DNA from: VAXT01 sp035318925
Lineage (GTDB): Bacteria > Actinomycetota > Thermoleophilia > Gaiellales > Gaiellaceae
DNA length: 64,000 nt
Assembly: GCA_035318925.1 (NCBI GenBank)
Contig: DATHDS010000021.1
Span: forward strand, 124,001 to 188,000
Direction: 5' to 3'
The notes beneath the pieces were generated by a model. That model saw only the letters and a list, made by a program, of their open reading frames with translations, searched no databases and had not been told where the DNA came from. The position numbers and the translations under genes were made by a program. Positions within the stretch are counted from its first letter, which is position 1, and each line of letters opens with the position of its first letter. Below, one piece after another: positions 23,989-31,742 of the stretch.

Positions 23989-24930
23989 ATGGCCCTTCGC
24001 GTCACCCATTGCCCGGTCAACATGGGCGGAGTCGCGTGGACGAACGTGCAGGCGCTCCGGCGCCGCGGGGTCGACGCGCGGCTCGTCGTCTTCAACGCCC
24101 AGCCGTTCCGCCCCGACCAGGCCGACTGGGACCTGCAGCGGCCGCGCTCGGGGCTCCTGCGGCAGCAGGCCGTCCAGTGGCGAGCTTTCGCCCGCCTCCT
24201 GCCCCAGACCGACATCTTCCATTTCTACTTCGGGTTGACCCTCATCCCGAAGACATTTCAGTTCCCGATCCTGCGGGCGACCAAGCGGCGCTCGCTCTTC
24301 CACTTTCTCGGCGCCGACATCCGCGACCGGCCGCAGGAAGAGCTCGTCTACGGCCTGAAGGCGGATGCGCGGGTCGTCGGCTCGTTCGCGGCCCTGCACT
24401 TCCTCCCGTTCGACGCGGAAGTGGTGCCACCGGGAATCGACCTCGAGCGCTACGAGCCGGTGCCGCCGGTCGAGCGCGAACGAGTCCGGATCGTCCATGC
24501 CCCATCGCACCTCGAGAAGAAGGGCACCGAGTGGGTGATCCGGGCCTGCAAGGAGCTCTCGGTCGATCTCGACGTCGTCCACGGCGTCCTCAACGAGCAA
24601 GCGCTCGAGCGCTACAAGCAGGCCGACATCGTCGTCGACCAGCTGGTGCGCGACTGGCACGGCATCTTCTCGATCGAGGCGATGGCGCTCGGCAAGCCGG
24701 TCGTGACGTCCCTCGACGAAGACGCAATACGGCAGACCGAGGAAGCCTTCGGCGTCGAGGTACCGATCGTCCGGGCGTCGAAGGACGACCTCGTCGAGAA
24801 GCTGCGCCCGCTGGTCGAGTCGTTCGAGCTGCGCAAGCGGCTCGGCGCGGCGGGACGGGCCTACGTCGAGCGCGTGCACGACCTCGAGCGGATGACCGAC
24901 CGCCTGCTCGCCATCTACGCTCGGCTGTGA
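23989..24930 (+). CDS. Family 4 glycosyltransferase (short form)
   Basis: 313-aa GT-B-like enzyme. It starts MALRVTHCPVNMGGVAWTN, where the glycine pair sits in the acceptor-side loop. The C-terminal donor domain has IVHAPSHLEKKGTEWVI near residue 165 and the signature GIFSIEAMALGKPVV near residue 225, with the donor-binding glutamate in IEAMA. It is shorter than most GT4 proteins (about 370-400 aa), mainly through a reduced N-terminal domain. Its stop codon lies inside the left arm of a 162-bp imperfect palindrome. It is likely part of the second assembly block with the flippase at 25093 and the polymerase at 26572. Confidence 0.8.
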   Translation: MALRVTHCPVNMGGVAWTNVQALRRRGVDARLVVFNAQPFRPDQADWDLQRPRSGLLRQQAVQWRAFARLLPQTDIFHFYFGLTLIPKTFQFPILRATKRRSLFHFLGADIRDRPQEELVYGLKADARVVGSFAALHFLPFDAEVVPPGIDLERYEPVPPVERERVRIVHAPSHLEKKGTEWVIRACKELSVDLDVVHGVLNEQALERYKQADIVVDQLVRDWHGIFSIEAMALGKPVVTSLDEDAIRQTEEAFGVEVPIVRASKDDLVEKLRPLVESFELRKRLGAAGRAYVERVHDLERMTDRLLAIYARL

Positions 24931-25088
24931 CCCTTCCAGTGATGCTGTTGAGTTTCTGGTTCGCGAGCACCAAGCCAGAGGCCGCGCTCGTCCGCGGCCC
25001 AGGCTTGCAGCCTGGGCAAGGGCGAGGGTGGACTCTGGCGCCGCGTGATCGCGGGCCAGAAGCCGACGCGCATTGCTGGAAGGGTCAC
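24927..25088. repeat. 162-bp MITE-like imperfect palindrome
   Basis: The ends are perfect 13-bp inverted repeats, GTGACCCTTCCAG (24927-24939) and CTGGAAGGGTCAC (25076-25088). Similarity continues along most of both arms (for example CTTCTGG near the ends and CGCGA further in). The centre is a perfect small hairpin, GCCCAGGCT-TGC-AGCCTGGGC. I see no transposase and no clear target duplication. It fills the gap between the GT4 and flippase genes, and its left arm contains the GT4 stop codon. It could be a non-autonomous mobile element, a structured RNA, or a strong terminator. No second copy is visible in this window. Confidence 0.65.
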
Positions 25089-25092
25089 TAAG

Positions 25093-26544
25093 TTGGCGCT
25101 AGTCCAGGAGATCAAGCGGCTCGGTAAGCACTCGGCGATCTACGGCCTCGGCGGGCTCATCCAGCGCATCGTCGCGGTCCTCCTGCTGCCGCTCTACACG
25201 CGCTACCTGAGCCCGTCCGACTACGGCGCGATCGAGGCCATCGTCGCGCTCTCGGCCGTCGTTTTTGCGCTGCTCCGGGCCGGCATCCAGAGCTCGTTTT
25301 TCCGCTTCTACTTCAACGCAGACGACGAGCGGCGCCGCCTGACGATCGTCCGGACCTCCTTCTGGTTCACGATGGGCACCTCGACCATCGCCCTCGTCGC
25401 CGGGCTCGCGGTCGCAGGGCACATCTCGCAGGCGCTCTACGGGACGACCGGGCACACCGACCTCGTGCGCGCAGCCTTCGTCGGCCTCTGGGCTTCCATG
25501 AACTACGACCAGCTGACGGCGCTCTTCCGCGTCGAGGAGCGCTCCGTCAGCTACGCGATCGCCAGCCTTGCCAACGTGACGCTGACGATTGGGGCGACGA
25601 TCCTGCTCGTCGTCGTCTTCGACAAGGGCCCGCTCGGCGTCCTCGTCGGCAATTTCAGCGGCACGCTGGCGGTCTACGCGGTGTTGCTCACGTATCGACG
25701 GTCGCAACTCGGACTCGAGTTCGACACGCAGCTCTTCCGCAGGATGACCGCGTTCGGGATGCCGTTCGTCCCCTCAGTGCTCGCCCTCTCGGCGGTCGAC
25801 TTCAGCGACCGCTTCTTCCTCGTCAGGCTTCGCGACGAGCACGAGCTCGGGCTGTACGCGATCGGGGTGCGCATCTCGGCAGCGCTGCTCTTCCTGCTGG
25901 CAGCGTTCAGAACCGCCTGGCCGGCTTTTGCCTACTCGATCCGCGACGACGAGGAGGCGAAGCGAACGTACAGCTTCGTCCTCACCTACGTCACCTTCTT
26001 CTCCTCGTGGGGGGCACTAGCGCTCGGCCTCGGGTCGCCCTGGCTCGTGCGGCTGCTGACGACGCCCGACTTCTACGGCGGCTCGCGCGTGGTCGCGCCG
26101 CTTGCCTTCGCGACGGTCATCTTCGGCGCTTACGTCGTCGTGGTGACGTCGATCGGCCGCGCCGGACGCAGGGGGTCGAACTGGATCGTCACCGGGGCGG
26201 CGGCGCTCCTGAACGTCGTCCTGAACATCCTCCTGATCCCGCCCTACGGGATGATGGGCGCAGCCGCCTCGACAGTCGCAGCCTATGCGGCAATGTTCTG
26301 GGGCATCGCCTGGAAGGCCCAGCGGGTCTTCCGTGTCGAGTACCAGTGGCGCCGCGTCGGGCTCGCCGTCGGAACGGCCACTGTGCTTACCGCCGCCGGC
26401 AAGCTGGTGCATGGGGGCCTCGCCGTCGCGATCGCGCTGACGCTCGCCTACCCGCTCGTGCTGGCACTCGTCGGCTTCTACCTCCCGGCCGAGCGCCAGA
26501 GGATCGGCGCGTTCGGCCGGCGCGTGTTCGCCGGCGCGCGATAG
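25093..26544 (+). CDS. Wzx-type polysaccharide flippase
   Basis: 483-aa protein with about 14 hydrophobic segments, of the oligosaccharide flippase family. The N-terminus (KHSAIYGLGGLIQRIVAVLL followed by LPLYTRYLSPSDYG) is a textbook start for this family, with the charged first helix pair and the Y-x-R-YL-x-P-x-DYG loop. The C-terminal half has LLNVVLNILLIPPYGMMGAA. I prefer TTG 25093, with GGAAGGG 8 nt upstream, because the earlier GTG (25045) lies inside the 162-bp palindrome and adds residues unlike the family. It is followed by a polymerase (28 bp) and a GT-C protein, forming an export block. Confidence 0.8.
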   Translation: MALVQEIKRLGKHSAIYGLGGLIQRIVAVLLLPLYTRYLSPSDYGAIEAIVALSAVVFALLRAGIQSSFFRFYFNADDERRRLTIVRTSFWFTMGTSTIALVAGLAVAGHISQALYGTTGHTDLVRAAFVGLWASMNYDQLTALFRVEERSVSYAIASLANVTLTIGATILLVVVFDKGPLGVLVGNFSGTLAVYAVLLTYRRSQLGLEFDTQLFRRMTAFGMPFVPSVLALSAVDFSDRFFLVRLRDEHELGLYAIGVRISAALLFLLAAFRTAWPAFAYSIRDDEEAKRTYSFVLTYVTFFSSWGALALGLGSPWLVRLLTTPDFYGGSRVVAPLAFATVIFGAYVVVVTSIGRAGRRGSNWIVTGAAALLNVVLNILLIPPYGMMGAAASTVAAYAAMFWGIAWKAQRVFRVEYQWRRVGLAVGTATVLTAAGKLVHGGLAVAIALTLAYPLVLALVGFYLPAERQRIGAFGRRVFAGAR

Positions 26545-26556
26545 ACCGGGCGCGTT

Positions 26557-26562
26557 TACCGT
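26557..26562 (+). promoter_or_regulatory. -10-like element of the polymerase gene
   Basis: TACCGT, 9 nt before GTG 26572, with no Shine-Dalgarno sequence. It lies in the 27-bp gap after the flippase stop, so the polymerase may also be transcribed separately. Confidence 0.3.
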
Positions 26563-26571
26563 TCTCCGCTA

Positions 26572-28044
26572 GTGGACGCGGGAGAGGTGGGCCAGATTGC
26601 TGCGCTCGTCGGCGCGCTTGGCGCTGGGCTCGTCCTGCTCGGGCGCAGCCGCGTCCCCCTGGTGGCGGGGCTCGCGCTGCTCGCCGTCGCGGAGAGCGGC
26701 CTCGTCCTCGACCTCTCGGACCACGGCCACAGGGTCTCGCCGGCGCTCGTCGCGCTCGGGGCCGCAGCGGTCGTCCCGATGGCGATGCTGGCTGCTCTCT
26801 TCGTGCGCTGGCCGGCCGCGGTCACGCCTCTCGTGCTCGCGGCGGCGCCCTTTCGGCCGCCGCTCTCGTTTGGAAGCGAGCATCGGTTCTACGTCGGGGT
26901 GGCGAGCGCAGGCCAGCTCGGTCGCCTGTTGCCCCTCTACGGCGTGCTCGGCGCAACGGCGCTCGCGCTGGGCTGGAACGCGCTGCGCGGGCGCGCCGTC
27001 GAGCGCGTGCCCGTGGTCGTCGCGCTGCCGGCCGTTGCCTTCCTCGCCCTCTCCACGCTCTCGCTGCTCTGGACGAACGACCTGCACTCGGGAGAGAACG
27101 TCCTCGCGTACTTCCTCTTCCCGTTCGCGGTGCTCATCGGCGTCGTCGCCCGGGCGCCGTTTCCGGCCTGGATGCCTCGCGTGCTGGCGATGCTCGCCGT
27201 CGCCTTGGCGACCCTCTTCGCAGTCGTCGGCCTCATCCAGGCGGTGACGCACAAGCTCTGGTTCTTCTCGCCGAGCGTGGAGGTTGGGAACGCCTACAGC
27301 TCGTTCTTCCGCGTCACGTCTCTCTTCCGGGACCCGAGCCTGTACGGGCGCCACGTGGTACTGGGGATCGCGGTGCTGCTCGTCGCCGTCCTCTACGGGC
27401 GCCTGAGCCCGTTCCTCGCCTTGCCGCTCGTCGTCGTCCTCTTCGCCGGGCTCTGGTTCTCCTACTCGCAGTCGAGCACGATCTCACTCTTCGTCGTCAC
27501 GCTCGCGCTCGCCGCAGTCGCCGGCAACCGGGGACTGCGCAGGGTGGCCGTCGTCACCGCGCTGGTCGTCGCGCTCGCCGGTGCCGGTCTGATCGTCGCC
27601 TCGGTCGGCCGCCACTCGCTGAACCGAGTAACGAGCGACCGCTCGCGGCGAACCGAGCTGACCCTGAAGGTCTTTCGCTCTCACCCGCTGGTCGGCGTCG
27701 GGCTCGGCGGCCAGCCGCTCGCGAGCCGGGCACGCTCCTCTCAGGGCGGCTCGCCGACCCGCTTCGTCTCGCACACGACGCCGCTGACGATCGCCGCCGA
27801 GCTCGGCGTGCTCGGGCTCATCGGCTATCTGGCCCTGCTCGGAGGCGCGGTGGCGCTGATCGAGCGCGTGAGACGCCTCGACCCCGCGCTCGGGCTCGGG
27901 CTCGCGGCCGTCCTGCTCGCCCTGGTCGTCCATTCGCTCTCCTACAGCGGCTTCTTCGAGGACCCGGTCACCTGGTTGGTGCTCGCGGTTGCGGCGAGCG
28001 TCGTGCTCTCACGAGCCGACGACGACGCCATACTCGAATCGTGA
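26572..28044 (+). CDS. O-antigen ligase/Wzy-like polymerase
   Basis: 490-aa membrane protein with about 12 helices and one long periplasmic-side loop. The loop and following helix carry RSHPLVGVGLGGQPL near residue 378, the polymerase/ligase signature (H-P-L-x-G-x-G-x-G). The RRTELTLKVF segment before it contains the conserved basic residues, and FLYSQSST-like FSYSQSSTIS near residue 303 matches the S-R/Q-S motif. The GTG start follows the flippase closely. The stop overlaps the next gene's GTG (GTGA). It is a second member of the family besides the one at 3517. Confidence 0.8.
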   Translation: MDAGEVGQIAALVGALGAGLVLLGRSRVPLVAGLALLAVAESGLVLDLSDHGHRVSPALVALGAAAVVPMAMLAALFVRWPAAVTPLVLAAAPFRPPLSFGSEHRFYVGVASAGQLGRLLPLYGVLGATALALGWNALRGRAVERVPVVVALPAVAFLALSTLSLLWTNDLHSGENVLAYFLFPFAVLIGVVARAPFPAWMPRVLAMLAVALATLFAVVGLIQAVTHKLWFFSPSVEVGNAYSSFFRVTSLFRDPSLYGRHVVLGIAVLLVAVLYGRLSPFLALPLVVVLFAGLWFSYSQSSTISLFVVTLALAAVAGNRGLRRVAVVTALVVALAGAGLIVASVGRHSLNRVTSDRSRRTELTLKVFRSHPLVGVGLGGQPLASRARSSQGGSPTRFVSHTTPLTIAAELGVLGLIGYLALLGGAVALIERVRRLDPALGLGLAAVLLALVVHSLSYSGFFEDPVTWLVLAVAASVVLSRADDDAILES

Positions 28045-29372
28045 AGCGCCTTACAGGGGTGGAAATCTGGGCGCTCCTGGCGACGCTCGGCGTCCTGGTG
28101 ATCGTGACGATGCCGGACCTCGGTGCGGGCGGCTGGCCGTTCGCTCCGCCGTCCGTCCACCCGCGCGGCCTCCTCGGCCCGCTCGTGCGCGCGGCCAACC
28201 GGGAATGGGATCTCGGCATTCTCCGCTCGACCGCCGTGTTTGCCGCGCTCTGTGTCGCGCTCGCGGCCGCGGCTTCCTGGCGCTGGCGCTCCTGGCCGCG
28301 CTGGATCGGCGTCGGCCTCGCCGGGCTCGTCTGCGCGATGTTGCTGGTCCCGGCCGTCCTCCTCCAGGTCGGCCTCCGCGACGCAACCTCGCCCGAGTAC
28401 TTCACGAACGACTCGACGTACCAGATCGAGATCGCGGGCGACCTCGTCCTGCACGGCCACAACCCGTACGGGCACGACTACGACGGTTCGGGCCTCGAGC
28501 GCTTCTACCCGGCGGCGCACGACCAGCCGGCCGGCTTCCCGCAGGTCGCGCTCCACCACTTCGCATACTTCCCCGGCACGGCGCTGACGGCCGCGGCCTG
28601 GCGGGCACTGCCGCGCCCGGTCGACGACTACCGCATCTTCGTGCTGCTCGCCACGCTGGCGCTGCTCCCCGCCGCGCTGCTCTTCCCGGGCGCGCTCCAC
28701 GTGCGGCTCGCGGCCGGCGCCGCGCTCGCGGCGAACCCGCTCATGGTGCACGGCGCCTGGTTCGGGACCGCCGACGCCCCGGCCTTGCTCGCGCTCGTGC
28801 TCGCGTTCGCCCTCCTGACCCGCGGGCACCTGACGTGGGCCGCCGCGAGCCTGGGCGCCGCGCTCGCGCTGAAGCAGTTCGCGCTCGTCGCCGTCCCCTT
28901 CTTCGCCGTCATGCTGCTGACGCTGGGAGCCCCGCGCCGAGCCTTCTACCGGGCTGGCACGGCGTTCGCCGGGGTCTTCCTCGCCTCGGTCTTCCCGTTC
29001 CTGGTCGCCGATCCGGGAGCGCTCTGGGACGACACGGTCGCCTACGGGGCCGGCACCTATCGCATCATCGGCTACGGGCTGTCGGCGCTCCTGCTGAACG
29101 CCGGGGTCATCCACGACCGCTTCGGCGACTACCCGTTCGTGCCGCTCGCCGTCGCGCTGTGGCTGCCGCTCACGGCTTGGCTGCTGTGGAGCCAGAGGCG
29201 GGCCGCGACCCTGTGGTCGGGCGCAGCCGGATTTTCGATTTCGATGTTCGCGCTGCTTTTCGTGAGCCGGGTCTTCCAGAGCTCGTACCTCGTGTGGCCT
29301 TTGACAGGCATCGCGCTCGCTTTTTTGCTCGCCGGATTCGATCGCAGCGCGAGAGGGCCTGCCAGCGCCTGA
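28041..29372 (+). CDS. GT-C-like integral membrane glycosyltransferase
   Basis: 443-aa polytopic protein. The first large extracytoplasmic loop holds NDSTYQIEIAGDLVLHGHNPYGHDYDGSG-type residues near 125-152: a D-x-x-x-Y-x-x-x-A core followed by GHNPY, a pattern seen in mannosyltransferase-like GT-C proteins that use polyprenyl-phosphate donors. Later helices include ALKQFALVAVPFF, another recurrent GT-C element. The GTG start overlaps the polymerase stop. The last 203 bp are also open on the other strand as the 3' end of the PQQ-propeller gene. Likely role: sugar transfer on the outer face of the membrane. Confidence 0.65.
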   Translation: MKRLTGVEIWALLATLGVLVIVTMPDLGAGGWPFAPPSVHPRGLLGPLVRAANREWDLGILRSTAVFAALCVALAAAASWRWRSWPRWIGVGLAGLVCAMLLVPAVLLQVGLRDATSPEYFTNDSTYQIEIAGDLVLHGHNPYGHDYDGSGLERFYPAAHDQPAGFPQVALHHFAYFPGTALTAAAWRALPRPVDDYRIFVLLATLALLPAALLFPGALHVRLAAGAALAANPLMVHGAWFGTADAPALLALVLAFALLTRGHLTWAAASLGAALALKQFALVAVPFFAVMLLTLGAPRRAFYRAGTAFAGVFLASVFPFLVADPGALWDDTVAYGAGTYRIIGYGLSALLLNAGVIHDRFGDYPFVPLAVALWLPLTAWLLWSQRRAATLWSGAAGFSISMFALLFVSRVFQSSYLVWPLTGIALAFLLAGFDRSARGPASA

Positions 29373-30786
29373 GCTTGCGCGCACGGGCCTCAGTGACCAG
29401 CGCGTAGAGCCTGCTCTTGCCCGCGATGTAGATGCGCCGCGAATCGGCGACGACCGGGGAGTAGTGGCCGTCGGGGAACCGCCACACGGGGTCCCCGGTT
29501 CGGGCGTTAAGCGCGAAGGTTGCCCGGGGGCCGCTCACCACCCGCCTCAGATGCCTCTGCGAGAACTTGCCGTAGGTCGAGAAGTAGACAAGGCCGTCGA
29601 GCACGCTCGGCGCACCCATGATCCCGCCGGGTGCGTGGTAGCGCCAACGGAAGGCGCCGGTGCGCGCATCGATCGCAGAGAAGTACCCGTCCCAGCTGCC
29701 GACGAACACCATGTTTCGCCAGACAGCCGGCGCCGAGTAGACGTACGTCCCGGCCTGGCGGGCCCAGAGCAGATGCCCGGTGGTCGCCCCGTATGCGTAG
29801 ACGGTCCCGTCCGTGTTGCCGAGGAAGACCCGGCCGTAGGCGACCGCAGGCGCCGCGTAGAAGTACTCCCTGCGGCCGAAACGCGAGAACGACTGCGCAC
29901 GCCAGCGCTCTCGACCGGTGCGCGCGTTGAGCGCGTAGACACGGCCCCCGTTCGTACCTATGTAGATCGTCCCGTTCGCATACGCCGGCGCGGCGACGAC
30001 CTTGTCGTCGACCTCGTGACTCCAGAGCATGCGATGACGCTTCTTGCGCACGTTGAGCGCGTAAACCCTGCGATCCCACGAGCCGAAGTAGAGGACGTGG
30101 CCGACGAGCAACGGCGCGGACTCAATCGCGCCGGCCGTGAAGCGCCATTTTGTGCGGCCCGTCTTGGCATCGAGCGCCACGATCATTCCGCGCGCGCCCG
30201 GAGCATTCTTCTCGCAAGGCCGACGGTGCATTAGCGGGACATAAACGGTCCCGCCGGCAACCGTAGCGGAGCCGGCGATGCAATTCGGGAAATGCCGCCT
30301 CCATTTGATTCGCCCCCGCCTCGCATCGACGGCGACCACGACTCCCTTGCCGTTGGAGTAGAAGAGGCGACCGTAGGCGATCACCGCAGGCGGCTCGAGG
30401 ATACCGCTCGCCTTGATCGACCAGAGGCCGGCGAACGGGGGCCGGAGCTTGAACGGCGCGGAACGGGTGCGGCCGACGTCGTAGCCGTACATCGGCCAGG
30501 GCTCCTCGGTCAGCTCCTGGCGCGGCCGCTTCTTCGGCTTCTCGGTCGGGACGAACTCCGTCGTCGCCGAGCCGATCACGTTGCGGTCGCGCTTCTCGTG
30601 CCAGGCCCACGCACCGAGGGCGGTGCCCGCTCCGAGCGTCCCGACCGCAACGACGAGCAGCGGCCACCGGAGCAGGCCGATCCGGCGCTGGAGCAGACCC
30701 CAGGCAAGCGCAAGGACGGCGCCGGCTGCGATCAGGAGCTCAGCGCCGTGCGTGACCGCGCGTTCCAACGAAGCTGCGAGGAGCAA
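29170..30786 (-). CDS. Membrane-anchored PQQ-like beta-propeller protein
   Basis: 538-aa protein. Two N-terminal membrane helices are followed by a PQQ-repeat (BamB-like) propeller of about seven blades. The recurrent pattern is G-x-V-YALNARTG-x-x-x-W, for example GGRVYALNARTGRERW near residue 280. There are no quinoprotein dehydrogenase catalytic Asp/Trp-Cys signatures, so a scaffold or binding role is likely. The C-terminal ~65 residues are strongly basic and low-complexity and are encoded antisense to the end of the GT-C gene; this tail may be a chance read-through to the next stop. TTG 30786 is the start. It is 13 bp downstream of the FlgD-Ig gene. Confidence 0.7.
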   Translation of the reverse strand: MLLAASLERAVTHGAELLIAAGAVLALAWGLLQRRIGLLRWPLLVVAVGTLGAGTALGAWAWHEKRDRNVIGSATTEFVPTEKPKKRPRQELTEEPWPMYGYDVGRTRSAPFKLRPPFAGLWSIKASGILEPPAVIAYGRLFYSNGKGVVVAVDARRGRIKWRRHFPNCIAGSATVAGGTVYVPLMHRRPCEKNAPGARGMIVALDAKTGRTKWRFTAGAIESAPLLVGHVLYFGSWDRRVYALNVRKKRHRMLWSHEVDDKVVAAPAYANGTIYIGTNGGRVYALNARTGRERWRAQSFSRFGRREYFYAAPAVAYGRVFLGNTDGTVYAYGATTGHLLWARQAGTYVYSAPAVWRNMVFVGSWDGYFSAIDARTGAFRWRYHAPGGIMGAPSVLDGLVYFSTYGKFSQRHLRRVVSGPRATFALNARTGDPVWRFPDGHYSPVVADSRRIYIAGKSRLYALVTEARARKLRRWQALSRCDRIRRAKKRARCLSKATRGTSSGRPGSRKAARTSKSKIRLRPTTGSRPASGSTAAKP

Positions 30787-30799
30787 GACCCCGGCCAGG

Positions 30800-31729
30800 T
30801 TAGCGACCGGTGGGACGTACCACGACGGTTGCCCGCGCGCTGTGCCCGTTCGCGGTCACCGTCAGGCGATACCGGCCCGGCCGGCTCGGCACGGAAATCC
30901 TGAAGACGTGCTTGCGCACGGTCCCGCCTCGTCCCCCAAGCTGCCAGCGGAGGGTCTTCACGTCGGTCGAGACCCGCAGGCGGAGCGTCCGGCCGTGAAC
31001 GACATACCGGCTCGTGGGCAGCTCGACGTAGCGGATGTGCACCGTGAACTCGCGCGTCGAAGGCGCGACGTTGCCGGCCGGATCCTGCGCCGCGAGCGCC
31101 AGGCGGTACGCACCCGGACGGAAGCCTTGCCCGTACCACGGGTACGTCCCGACCGGCTTGCGCGTGTGGCTTCGCCCCAGCTTCTTCCCGTCGAGATAGA
31201 GGATCGCGTACGCCGGCTCGCTGAAGCGATAGCGGAGATCCACGTGGTCGGCGTGGCCGTCACCGTCAGGGGAGAAGACCTGGTGCAGGAGCTTCACGTC
31301 CTCGATCGTGGGCGGCGTCGAGTCGACCCGGATCTCCTGCGGGAACTCGAACGTCCGCTTCTCGTCCAGGAGCGTGAGCTCGGCTGTGTAGGCGCCGTCC
31401 GGAACGACGTGGCCCGAGTTGTCTCGTCCATCCCACGCGAAGACGTGGGACGACTGTCCGAACACACCGGCGCCGACCCCGCGACGGATGATCGTGCCGC
31501 TCGAGTCCGCGATGTCGAGCCTGATGCTCTCCTCGCGGCGAAGGCGGAAACGGATCCTCGCCTCGCGTGAGTTCGGCGGGCATTTCGTGCAGACCGGGGA
31601 GAAGAGGCCGTCGATTGTCGTGCGGAGAACGGGGCTGTCCTCCAACTTCAAGCGCTCCGTGACCGCGAACGCCGTGGCCGTCGCGACGAGTAGCGCGGCA
31701 ACGAGGAGGGTCAGGGCATGTCGGGCCAC
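30800..31729 (-). CDS. Secreted protein with FlgD-type Ig-like domain
   Basis: 309-aa exported protein. The N-terminal hydrophobic segment LTLLVAALLVATATAFAV serves as a signal or anchor. The middle part has the FlgD Ig-like hallmark FAWDGRDNSGHVVPDGAYTA near residue 95, followed by a second SPDGDGHADHVDLRYRFS element near residue 150. Two further beta-sandwich-like segments complete the protein. CTKCPP near residue 47 holds a close cysteine pair. Such proteins are usually extracellular modules that bind glycans or cap cell-surface structures. The GTG at 31729 is preceded by TTAAAT at 7 nt. Probably co-transcribed with the PQQ-propeller gene. Confidence 0.65.
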   Translation of the reverse strand: MARHALTLLVAALLVATATAFAVTERLKLEDSPVLRTTIDGLFSPVCTKCPPNSREARIRFRLRREESIRLDIADSSGTIIRRGVGAGVFGQSSHVFAWDGRDNSGHVVPDGAYTAELTLLDEKRTFEFPQEIRVDSTPPTIEDVKLLHQVFSPDGDGHADHVDLRYRFSEPAYAILYLDGKKLGRSHTRKPVGTYPWYGQGFRPGAYRLALAAQDPAGNVAPSTREFTVHIRYVELPTSRYVVHGRTLRLRVSTDVKTLRWQLGGRGGTVRKHVFRISVPSRPGRYRLTVTANGHSARATVVVRPTGR

Positions 31730-31736
31730 AGTGGTG

Positions 31737-31742
31737 ATTTAA
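31737..31742 (-). promoter_or_regulatory. -10-like element of the FlgD-Ig gene
   Basis: TTAAAT on the minus strand, 7 nt before GTG 31729. It overlaps the 3' end of the upstream GT-C gene. Confidence 0.35.

Noticed and set aside
26007..28040. Very long plus-strand open frame joined in frame to the GT-C gene
   Set aside because: The translated part before GTG 28041 is arginine/alanine-rich, without any domain, and lies antiphase to the flippase and polymerase genes. It is a high-GC shadow frame.
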